Shown here: piece after piece, positions 1 through 5,656 of the stretch
Layout of the letters: the number at the start of each line of letters is the position of its first letter
Position numbering within the stretch: position 1 is the stretch's first letter
Source: Fimbriimonadales bacterium
GTDB lineage: Bacteria; Armatimonadota; Fimbriimonadia; Fimbriimonadales; GBS-DC
Direction: 5' to 3'
Length of the DNA: 12,416 nt
Assembly (NCBI GenBank): GCA_026416655.1
Contig: JAOAES010000001.1
Span: forward strand, 1 to 12,416
Program-made: the position numbers and the translations under genes
Notes under the pieces: model-generated
Databases searched by the model: none
What the model saw: the letters and a program-made list of their open reading frames with translations, nothing else
What the model was told of the DNA's origin: nothing

Positions 1-1725
1 GCGCTGGTGCAGGCGTTCCTCGATGTGCAGCAGTTTCTCGCTCTCGGTCTCTTTCAGTCGCTGCACGGGGATGCCCGTCCACTTGGCGACCACTTCGGCG
101 ATGTCGTCGGCGTCCACCTCCTCTTTGAGCAGCTGCATCTCTTTTTGCACTTCGGCGAGTTGCTCTTGCAGGTGTTGCAGTTGCTTTTGGAGTTCGAGCA
201 GCACGCCGTAGCGCAGTTCGGCGGCGCGCGCGAAGTCGCCGGCGCGTTCCGCTTGCTGCTCCTCGAACTTGGTCTGTTCGATGCGCTCTTTCGTGTCGCG
301 GATTTGCGTAATCAGTTCCTTCTCGCGCTGCCAGTGGGCGACGAGGCGGCTCTTCTCTTCGTTCAGCGCGGCGAGTTCGCGCTCCAGTCGGGCGATTTGT
401 TCCTTCGCTTGGGGGTTCTCTTCCTCACGGCGCAACGCCTCGCGCTCAATCTCCAGCTGACGGATACGGCGGTCAATCTCGTCAATCTCGGTGGGCATGG
501 AGTCGATCTCCATGCGCAGTTTGGCGGCTGCTTCGTCGATGAGGTCAATCGCCTTATCGGGCAAGAATCGGTCGGTGATGTAGCGGTAGGAGAGTTTCGC
601 TGCCGCCACGATTGCACTGTCGCTAATACGCACGCCGTGATGGACTTCATAGCGTTCCTTCAGCCCACGCAGGATGGCGATAGTATCCTCCACGCTGGGC
701 TCGCCGACATACACGGGCTGGAAGCGTCGCTCCAGCGCGGGGTCTTTCTCGATGTGCTTGCGGTACTCATCGAGGGTGGTCGCGCCGATAGTGCGCAGTT
801 CGCCCCGCGCGAGCAGGGGTTTGAGCATGTTCGCGGCATCCATCGCGCCTTCCGCCGCGCCTGCGCCGACCAGTGTGTGAATCTCGTCGATAAACAGAAT
901 AATCTGCCCCTCTGCGCTGGTGACTTCCTTCAGCACGGCTTTCAGGCGTTCCTCGAACTCGCCGCGATACTTCGCGCCCGCAATCAGCGCGCCCAGGTCC
1001 AGCTGCACGACGCGCTTGTCTTTGAGGGTGTCGGGCACATCGCCCGTCGCGATGCGCTGCGCCAAGCCCTCCACGATGGCGGTCTTGCCGACGCCCGGCT
1101 CGCCAATCAGCACGGGGTTATTTTTCGTGCGGCGCGACAGCACATGAATCACGCGCCGAATCTCCTCATCGCGCCCGATGACGGGATCCAGCTTGCCCTG
1201 CCGTGCGAGCAAGGTCAGGTCGCGCCCGTACTTCTCCAGAGCCTGATACTTCTCTTCAGGGTTCTGGTCAGTAATGCGTTGCCCGCCGCGGATCTCTTGC
1301 AGCGCCTTGAGAATCGCGTCGCGCGAGACGCCGTGCATGCGCAGGGCGCGCCCCGCCTCGCCCGAAGTGTCGGCGGCTAAGCCGAGCAGCAGGTGTTCCG
1401 TGCTGACATACTCATCCTTGAGGCGCATCGCCTCATCGAACGCCGTATCAAAAGTCGCTTTCAGCCGCTGAGTAATTTGCGCCCCAACGGTAGACGCGCC
1501 CGACACCTGCGGGCGGCGCGCCAAATCTTGCTCGATGGCGGTCTCAATCGTGCGGGGCATCACGCCGAGTTTCTGCAGCAGCGACGGCACAACGCCCCCC
1601 TCCTGTTTCAGAAGCGCAAGCAGGAGATGCTCGTTATCGATAGCAGGATGCCGATACTGCTCCGAGAGCCGTTGCGCCTCCTGCACTGCTTCCTGCGCCT
1701 TAATCGTCAGTTTGTCAAATCGCAT
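1..1725 (-). CDS. clpB: ATP-dependent chaperone ClpB (N-terminal 575 residues, cut by window edge)
   Basis: Hsp100 disaggregase that threads aggregated proteins through a hexameric ring, working with DnaK in the cytosol. The translation starts MRFDKLTIKAQEAVQEAQRL, a typical Clp N-domain. NBD1 follows, with Walker A GEPGVGKT (Lys about 214) and Walker B FIDEIHT (Asp280-Glu281), both within two residues of the E. coli ClpB positions. The pore-loop context GAKYRGEFEERLK is present. A long charged coiled coil at about 400-520 is the ClpB-specific M domain, which rules out ClpA and argues against ClpC. The window ends in VAKWTGIPVQRL, the linker into NBD2; family members are about 860 residues, so about a third lies outside. 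The start is ATG with GGAGGG six bases upstream. No CIRCE element (HrcA operator) is visible. Divergent from the prepilin-like gene. Confidence 0.97.
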   Translation of the reverse strand, partial: MRFDKLTIKAQEAVQEAQRLSEQYRHPAIDNEHLLLALLKQEGGVVPSLLQKLGVMPRTIETAIEQDLARRPQVSGASTVGAQITQRLKATFDTAFDEAMRLKDEYVSTEHLLLGLAADTSGEAGRALRMHGVSRDAILKALQEIRGGQRITDQNPEEKYQALEKYGRDLTLLARQGKLDPVIGRDEEIRRVIHVLSRRTKNNPVLIGEPGVGKTAIVEGLAQRIATGDVPDTLKDKRVVQLDLGALIAGAKYRGEFEERLKAVLKEVTSAEGQIILFIDEIHTLVGAGAAEGAMDAANMLKPLLARGELRTIGATTLDEYRKHIEKDPALERRFQPVYVGEPSVEDTIAILRGLKERYEVHHGVRISDSAIVAAAKLSYRYITDRFLPDKAIDLIDEAAAKLRMEIDSMPTEIDEIDRRIRQLEIEREALRREEENPQAKEQIARLERELAALNEEKSRLVAHWQREKELITQIRDTKERIEQTKFEEQQAERAGDFARAAELRYGVLLELQKQLQHLQEQLAEVQKEMQLLKEEVDADDIAEVVAKWTGIPVQRLKETESEKLLHIEERLHQR

Positions 1726-1780
1726 AGCGTTCCCTCCAAGTTGAGTGTAGTAATGTCAAGTTGCTTGCTACGCATACTAT

Positions 1781-1808
1781 AATACCCGATTTGGCGGGGG
1801 AGAGTTCC
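1781..1808 (-). promoter_or_regulatory. Putative clpB promoter, ECF-like or plain -10
   Basis: Read on the minus strand, GGAACT (1803-1808) is followed after 16 bases by GGTATT (1781-1786), inside GGTATTATAGTATG. The arrangement resembles ECF sigma promoters (GGAAC, 16-17 bases, then a G/C-GTxT-like -10). The overlapping TATTAT or TATAGT could instead be a vegetative -10 without a good -35. A similar pair lies upstream of the yhbH-like gene. The expected leader is about 50 bases and carries a good Shine-Dalgarno. This is a motif match by eye only. Confidence 0.3.
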
Positions 1809-1914
1809 TCTCGGCGTGGGCAGGACACTGCACGCACCCGACAGCAATGATACTGTCATACCACCGTGCCCGATTCGTAGGAAGGAACGCCGCTCGTCAG
1901 GGTAAGGGGGAGTG

Positions 1915-1940
1915 TATACCTTATAAATCTAAGGTATAAT
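1915..1940 (+). promoter_or_regulatory. -10 box with overlapping inverted repeat before prepilin-like gene
   Basis: A perfect TATAAT sits at 1935-1940, 17 bases before the ATG at 1958. It overlaps a perfect 9-base inverted repeat, TATACCTTA (1915-1923) and TAAGGTATA (1930-1938), separated by six bases. No good -35 is visible at the expected place. The transcript would start near 1947, leaving a leader of about 11 bases and no Shine-Dalgarno. The palindrome over the -10 is well placed to be an operator; the binding protein is unknown. Confidence 0.5.
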
Positions 1941-1957
1941 CGCAGTGGTGATCGACG

Positions 1958-2803
1958 ATGACGGAACGACGCGGTTTTACCCTGATTGAGTTGCTCGTTG
2001 TGATAGCGATTATTGCGATTCTGGCGGCGATTCTGTTCCCTGTATTCGCACAGGCGCGCGAGAAGGCGCGTCAAACGCAGTGTCTGAGCCAGAACAAGCA
2101 GATCGGCATCGCCGCGATGATGTATGTACAGGATTATGACGAGACTTTCCCGCTTGCGGAGAACCAGTTGATTCCCCCACCGGGCTTCTGTGGCGGCGGT
2201 TATACAAGCTGCCCCTCCATTGGCTACCTCTACTGGCTCCAGCCGTATTCGAAGGACAACCTCTATTCCCGCTGTCCGAACGCGAAGCCGCTTTCGGATC
2301 CGAGTTCGGCGACAGGGCGTCGGTTGCTCTGTGAGGGACGCATCGGCTACGGCGCGGCGTATCCCTCGCCGATGGGGTTCTCGGCAGGTTGCTCCTTCCC
2401 ACGGCAGGTCTTCCCGCCCAGCAAGACGCTCGCGCAGCTCTCCACGCCCGCAAGCCATGTGATGGTGATGGACGGCGTGCCGTCGGGTACGGGCAGCCGA
2501 CCTCTGTACGACCAGTTCGGATTTCACATGAATGTGGTTCACTCGCCGTTTATGCGCACGGAGTGGCAGCATTACGGCTTCAGCACCGTGCCGGGATTCC
2601 CGCCCGGGTTCCATCAGCGTCCGCACGGGCGACACCAGGGGCAGGTCACCGTGACCTATGCCGACGGACACACAAAAGCCACTCCCTTCGAGGCACTGTA
2701 CGGGCTACCTGAGCGCGAGTGCGAGCGCAATAACAACACCTTCTGCTCCTCCGTGGAATACACGCGCACGCAACGCCCCGATTTGTGGGAGAAGTGGGAC
2801 TAA
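1958..2803 (+). CDS. Prepilin-like exported protein, DUF1559 type with H-X9-DG motif
   Basis: A 281-residue protein with a class III (type IV pilin-like) leader. MTERRG precedes the FTLIE site, so a prepilin peptidase would cut after Gly6 and methylate Phe7, with the key Glu at position 11. One hydrophobic helix follows (about 9-30), then the segment CLSQNKQIG..MMYVQDYDE (42-62). At the C terminus, His226, nine residues, then Asp236-Gly237 form the H-X9-DG motif of the DUF1559 family. That family is greatly expanded in Planctomycetes and Armatimonadota, where members are pseudopilin-like surface proteins of mostly unknown function. Eight cysteines in the exported part (42, 78, 85, 106, 125, 145, 255, 263) suggest disulfides. 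The start is fixed by the leader motif; there is no Shine-Dalgarno. No pilus genes are nearby, so this is probably one of many scattered paralogues. Confidence 0.93.
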   Translation: MTERRGFTLIELLVVIAIIAILAAILFPVFAQAREKARQTQCLSQNKQIGIAAMMYVQDYDETFPLAENQLIPPPGFCGGGYTSCPSIGYLYWLQPYSKDNLYSRCPNAKPLSDPSSATGRRLLCEGRIGYGAAYPSPMGFSAGCSFPRQVFPPSKTLAQLSTPASHVMVMDGVPSGTGSRPLYDQFGFHMNVVHSPFMRTEWQHYGFSTVPGFPPGFHQRPHGRHQGQVTVTYADGHTKATPFEALYGLPERECERNNNTFCSSVEYTRTQRPDLWEKWD

Positions 2804-2807
2804 ATAC

Positions 2808-2867
2808 CGTCGGCGGGGACGCCGACGCTACGCAGGGTTCGTTCGTAGCGTCAGCGTCCCGCTGACG
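2808..2867. repeat. Large imperfect palindrome after the prepilin-like gene
   Basis: Two arms (2808-2832 and 2844-2867) are reverse complements apart from a few mismatches and one extra G, around an 11-base loop. Each arm is itself a hairpin: GTCGGCG..CGCCGAC in the left and GTCAGCG..CGCTGAC in the right, each with a 7-bp stem. The element begins five bases after the stop codon and is followed by GAATTTTATAAAT, so it could end transcription in either direction. The nested design also fits a dispersed palindromic repeat family; a genome-wide count is needed to decide. Confidence 0.8.
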
Positions 2868-2955
2868 AATTTTATAAATCCCGCAACTTCACCATAAAGC
2901 CAGCGGCTTAGGAACGGCATAATCGAGTCAGCAACCCAGAAGGGGAGGTGAATCG

Positions 2956-3045
2956 ATGGTTTCTGCCGTAGCCCTGGCTCTTGCTGTCGCCTGCATCGTG
3001 GGGGCTTACAGCCTGCTGCGCGACGCGCTCGATGAGGTCTGGTAA
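2956..3045 (+). CDS. 29-residue predicted single-pass membrane micro-protein
   Basis: A short ORF encoding MVSAVALALAVACIVGAYSL followed by LRDALDEVW and TAA. Residues 2-20 are almost entirely hydrophobic and make one transmembrane helix; the tail is charged and ends in Trp. The translation signal is unusually strong: AGGGGAGGTGA ends five bases before the ATG, far better than those of most genes here. Size and shape recall small subunits such as KdpF or CydX, but neither complex is encoded nearby and there is no clear sequence match. It lies downstream of the prepilin-like gene on the same strand, convergent with feoA, between two repeat clusters. The function is unknown; calling it a real gene rests on the ribosome binding site and the composition. 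Confidence 0.55.
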   Translation: MVSAVALALAVACIVGAYSLLRDALDEVW

Positions 3046-3048
3046 TCG

Positions 3049-3169
3049 TAGCACGGACAATCTTGTCCGTGCCACAAGACTGTCCAAGCCACGCAGTAGC
3101 ACGGACAGTCTTGTCCGTGCCACAGAAAACGCAGAAAGAGCGTGCTTGGACAAGACTGTCCAAGCCACG
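3049..3169. repeat. Cluster of GGACA..TGTCC hairpin repeats
   Basis: Two 28-base copies with one mismatch (3049-3076 and 3097-3124) each form a hairpin with 9-bp stem GCACGGACA/TGTCCGTGC. A second type with stem GCTTGGACA/TGTCCAAGC is complete at 3144-3165. Its right half alone recurs at 3074-3093, so a 20-base direct repeat exists at 3074-3093 and 3150-3169. All copies share the GGACA/TGTCC core but the outer stem bases co-vary (GCAC/GTGC against GCTT/AAGC). Spacing is irregular and there are no unique spacers, so this is not CRISPR. It lies between the micro-ORF and the feoA stop and may also terminate the feo transcript. Confidence 0.85.
3144..3165 (-). terminator. Possible feo operon terminator hairpin
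   Basis: On the minus strand, starting 8 bases past the feoA stop, a perfect 9-bp stem GCTTGGACA/TGTCCAAGC with a 4-base loop is followed by ACGCTCTTTCTGCGTTTTC, which is T-rich but not a clean run. It is also a member of the local repeat family, so its presence may be unrelated to termination. Confidence 0.35.
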
Positions 3170-3172
3170 TGG

Positions 3173-3454
3173 TTAGAGGGGTTCGACGTAAATCAGGCTC
3201 GCCAGTAGCGTGTCCACAGCGATAGTGGACAGCCCGATTCGAATGGCATAGGTCGGGAACCGTTGTTGTAAGTAGAGCGTTGCGCCGGGCACGACGCCCA
3301 GCGCGCTCAACTTGCGCCAGTGCCCATCGTGGTCATGGACGACCCGTACGATGCGCGCCTGTGCGCCTGTCGGCAGCTGCGTCAGCGGGAGGGCGCGTCC
3401 TGCGCTCTCCCCTGCCGCTTCCGCCGCGCCCAGTCCACTAAGTTTCGGATCCAT
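3173..3454 (-). CDS. feoA: FeoA-domain protein, ferrous iron transport accessory
   Basis: A 93-residue protein with an SH3-like FeoA domain over the last 70 residues: LPLTQLPTGAQARIVRV, then GHWRKLSALGVVPGATL, then FPTYAIRIGLSTIAVD. The LxxLGxxPG core is the family signature. FeoA is a small cytosolic partner needed for FeoB-dependent Fe2+ uptake. The ATG at 3454 is chosen because AGGAG sits five bases upstream; an upstream in-frame ATG at 3493 would add 13 residues with no homology. The first 20 residues are an Ala/Gly-rich extension beyond the usual 75-85 residue length. The start lies 73 bases inside the preceding zinc-ribbon gene, so translation is probably coupled. It is last in the operon, whereas feoA is often first. 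Confidence 0.9.
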   Translation of the reverse strand: MDPKLSGLGAAEAAGESAGRALPLTQLPTGAQARIVRVVHDHDGHWRKLSALGVVPGATLYLQQRFPTYAIRIGLSTIAVDTLLASLIYVEPL

Positions 3455-3588
3455 CTCGGCTCCTGCGGTTGCTCGTACCCACAACGCGGGCACTTCACCA
3501 GTCGGCAGCCGCCAAACGCCGCGCAGCCTCGACAGGCTTTCTCGACGCCCTCCTGCGTCAGTTCATGCCCGCAAAAACTGCACCTCAT
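3382..3588 (-). CDS. Small Cys-rich zinc-ribbon-like protein of the feo operon
   Basis: A 68-residue soluble protein with three cysteine pairs: CSFC (3, 6), CRGC (19, 22) and CPRC (33, 36), plus Cys28 in GGC. Four to six cysteines could hold a zinc ion or an iron-sulfur cluster; the first and third pairs are typical zinc-ribbon knuckles. The C-terminal third is basic (WARRKRQGR). Its ATG overlaps the stop of the FeoB membrane subunit as ATGA, a sign of translational coupling, and its end overlaps feoA. I believe similar small CxxC..GGCxLVxCPxCGY proteins accompany split FeoB in other bacteria, but cannot check this here. A role as a Feo accessory or sensor, in the sense of the unrelated FeoC, is inference. 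Confidence 0.8.
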   Translation of the reverse strand: MRCSFCGHELTQEGVEKACRGCAAFGGCRLVKCPRCGYEQPQEPRWIRNLVDWARRKRQGRAQDAPSR

Positions 3589-5051
3589 CCGACCTGCACC
3601 CCCAACGCGCTCAGCAGTCGGCTCAACGCGAACCCCACGCCGAATGCGACGGTCATCGCTATACCGAACATCGCCAGCGCGGTCTTCCAGCCCCGCTCCT
3701 TAATCGTAATCAGAAACTGCGCCACACAGGGCACGAACAGCGTCAACACCACCGCCGTAATCAGCATGTCGTTGCCGGTGAGTAAGCCCTTCTCGTGCAG
3801 GTCGTATAGCCCCGCTGCGCCGTAGTCGCGGCGGAAGAAGCCGAACAGGAACGCCACGCTCGTCTGCGCAGGCAGGTTCAGCAACTGCGCCAACGGAGTC
3901 AAAACGCGCAGCGCAAGGTCAAACAGCCCCGTCAGCTGTCCCACCCAGATAAGCACGCTCGCAATCAGGAACAGGGGCAGCACCTCCAAGAAATACCACT
4001 GCAGCCGCGCCAGCGTCTTGAGCAACACGTTCGACAGGCTCGGCAGGCGCATGGGGGGGATCTCCATATAGAACGGCGTGGCGCGTCCGGGCAACACCTG
4101 TGCCGCCAGCCAGCCTGAGACCAGAAACACCAGCGCAATCACCCCCGCCCAGAGCGCCAGCCCCAGCGGATACGCCGCCAGCAACGCCAGCACCACGCCC
4201 AGCTGCGCCGAACAGGGGATGGTGAGCGTTAGCAGCAGCGTCGTGATGACGCGTTCGCGGCGGGTCTCCAGTACGCGCGTAACCACCGTCGCCATCGTGT
4301 CGCACCCGAAGCCCAGCACAATCGGAATCACGGCGCGCCCGTTCAGCCCCAACGCCTTGAACGCGCGGTCGATCAGCATCGCCAGGCGCGGCAAGTAGCC
4401 CGTATCCTCCAGCAGCGCGAACACCAGAAAGAAGAAGGTTACTATCGGCAGGATCAGGGCGATTGCATAGGGCACGCCCAGCGGCCAGACCCCGAATTCG
4501 CCCACCAGCAGCTCCTGAATCGCCCGCCATGGTACGACCGAGCGCACGAGGTTCTCCACGAAGGGGTTGATATACTCGCCGAACAGGTTCTCTTCAATCA
4601 GCCCGACGACGGTTCCCGCGCCGAACACCCCCACGAACTGATACAGCCCGAAGTAAAGCACGAGCGCGAGGATGGGGAACCCGGTCCAGGGGTTCATGCA
4701 GAGCCAACCTATCCAGTCAGCGACGGTTTGCGGGCGTGGGGGGCGGGTCGCCTGCGTGACCTGCGCCGCGATTTGCTGGCTCCACAGCTGGCGTTGATGC
4801 TCGATCTGCCATGCGAGGGGCGTTTCGCCCGCCGCTTCGAGTTCCTTTTTGAGCGTGCGGATGCGCTCCAGCGTGGACGCGCTCTCCTGCGCCTGCACCT
4901 CGTCCCAGATTTCGGGGTCGTCCTGTAGCAGTAGCAGCGCGATGGTGCGGGGGCTGAGCGGGTAGTCGCCGCGCAACAGCTCGCCGATGTGGGCGACGGC
5001 GTGTTCAATCGCGGGCGGGTAGGTCGGCGTGGATGGCGGCGAGACGCTCAT
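3585..5051 (-). CDS. feoB: FeoB membrane subunit (permease part of split FeoB)
   Basis: A 488-residue inner-membrane protein carrying the transport half of FeoB. Residues 1-110 are soluble and helical and correspond to the helical (GDI-like) domain that follows the GTPase in normal FeoB. Then come about eight or more membrane helices with Gate and nucleoside-recognition regions. Conserved marks are GFGCDTMATVVTRVLE (Cys250), IPCSAQ (Cys280), FFRRDYGAAGL (405-414) and TLFVPCVAQF (Cys442); pore cysteines at such places have been implicated in Fe2+ passage. There is no GTPase motif. The ATG lies 47 bases inside the upstream GTPase gene but has AAGGAG seven bases before it, so it is a true start and not a frameshift product. 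It forms the importer together with the GTPase subunit. Confidence 0.93.
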   Translation of the reverse strand: MSVSPPSTPTYPPAIEHAVAHIGELLRGDYPLSPRTIALLLLQDDPEIWDEVQAQESASTLERIRTLKKELEAAGETPLAWQIEHQRQLWSQQIAAQVTQATRPPRPQTVADWIGWLCMNPWTGFPILALVLYFGLYQFVGVFGAGTVVGLIEENLFGEYINPFVENLVRSVVPWRAIQELLVGEFGVWPLGVPYAIALILPIVTFFFLVFALLEDTGYLPRLAMLIDRAFKALGLNGRAVIPIVLGFGCDTMATVVTRVLETRRERVITTLLLTLTIPCSAQLGVVLALLAAYPLGLALWAGVIALVFLVSGWLAAQVLPGRATPFYMEIPPMRLPSLSNVLLKTLARLQWYFLEVLPLFLIASVLIWVGQLTGLFDLALRVLTPLAQLLNLPAQTSVAFLFGFFRRDYGAAGLYDLHEKGLLTGNDMLITAVVLTLFVPCVAQFLITIKERGWKTALAMFGIAMTVAFGVGFALSRLLSALGVQVG

Positions 5052-5574
5052 AAATTAACTCCTTCACGGCATCGACGCCCTGCCCCGACAGGCAGACCGT
5101 CGGCAACACCGGCGCGCCGAGCTGCTGCGCCAGCGCGTCGACCTCGATGCTCAACCCGGCGCGTTCCAGCTCGTCCATCATATTCAACACGACGACTACA
5201 GGCGCGCCCGTCTCCATCAACTGCACCGTCAACGGCAACATCCGTGCAAGGTTCTTGGCGTCGATGACGTGCAGCACCAAATCGGGGCGGTCGCGCAGCA
5301 AGATACGCCTCGCCACGCGCTCCTCGTCCGTAATCGGCGTGAGCGAATACATGCCCGGCGAGTCGATAATCACGAATTCGCGTCCACGATAGCGCATCAG
5401 CCCGCGGCTGATTTCAACTGTTGTGCCCGGATAGTTCGAAACCGTCACATAGCGTCCTGTGAGTTTATGGAACAGCACGCTCTTGCCCACATTCGGGTTG
5501 CCCACAATCAATACGGTCGGTTTCGCGCGGGTCTGCCGGCGCATCGGTTCCTCAACAGCAGTAGCGGTCGCCAT
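5005..5574 (-). CDS. feoB: FeoB GTPase subunit (G domain of split FeoB)
   Basis: A 189-residue soluble G protein equal to the N-terminal domain of FeoB. It shows G1 GNPNVGKS (25-32), G2 YPGTTVE (Thr51/Thr52), G3 DSPG (71-74), G4 NMMD (131-134) and a G5-like LSGQG (162-166), then stops directly. The helical domain and the channel are in the next gene. It presumably binds GTP and gates the membrane subunit. The promoter sits directly upstream. The ATG at 5574 would be nearly leaderless; an in-frame ATG at 5544 has GAGG five bases before it and would fit a 32-base leader, giving 179 residues and still including all motifs. Both starts remain possible. First gene of the four-gene operon. Confidence 0.92.
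   Translation of the reverse strand: MATATAVEEPMRRQTRAKPTVLIVGNPNVGKSVLFHKLTGRYVTVSNYPGTTVEISRGLMRYRGREFVIIDSPGMYSLTPITDEERVARRILLRDRPDLVLHVIDAKNLARMLPLTVQLMETGAPVVVVLNMMDELERAGLSIEVDALAQQLGAPVLPTVCLSGQGVDAVKELIYERLAAIHADLPARD
5059..5064 (-). promoter_or_regulatory. Shine-Dalgarno of FeoB membrane subunit inside the GTPase gene
   Basis: AAGGAG on the minus strand, seven bases before the ATG at 5051, inside the coding sequence of the upstream gene. It shows that the second half of FeoB is started independently, which decides between a split gene and a sequencing frameshift. Confidence 0.8.
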
Positions 5575-5582
5575 TTTCCATA

Positions 5583-5612
5583 AATATACCCTTTAGCGTG
5601 GCTAAATATCAA
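5583..5612 (-). promoter_or_regulatory. feo operon promoter with palindromic operator candidate
   Basis: On the minus strand, -35 TTGATA (5607-5612), an 18-base spacer and -10 TATATT (5583-5588). The spacer contains a perfect inverted repeat TTTAGC-N3-GCTAAA (5592-5606). A repressor bound there would block RNA polymerase. Half-sites of the TTAG..CTAA type are typical of DtxR/IdeR metalloregulators, which would fit iron control, but the palindrome is shorter than the classic 19-bp box and no regulator gene is in view. Confidence 0.6.
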
Positions 5613-5656
5613 GGGGGCAGAGCGGTACCCCGCAACCCGCAGTGAACAGAAAACAC

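Noticed and set aside
7..1380. 457-codon open frame on the plus strand opposite clpB
   Set aside because: Antisense shadow of a clear ClpB frame; the translation is Leu/Gln/His-rich without domains, a common effect of GC-rich codon use.
1726..1957. CIRCE/HrcA operator for clpB
   Set aside because: No TTAGCACTC-N9-GAGTGCTAA-like repeat is present in the intergenic region.
1856..2671. 271-codon open frame on the minus strand opposite the prepilin-like gene
   Set aside because: Arg-rich, no domain, no start signals, and fully covered by a well-supported gene.
2956..3045. KdpF small subunit of the potassium ATPase
   Set aside because: Similar size and one helix, but no clear sequence match and no kdpABC nearby.
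3049..3169. CRISPR array
   Set aside because: Repeats are hairpins of two types with irregular spacing and no unique spacers of constant length; no cas genes.
5005..5051. Frameshift error or programmed frameshift in a single feoB
   Set aside because: The second frame has its own ATG with AAGGAG at ideal spacing, and the break falls at a domain boundary.
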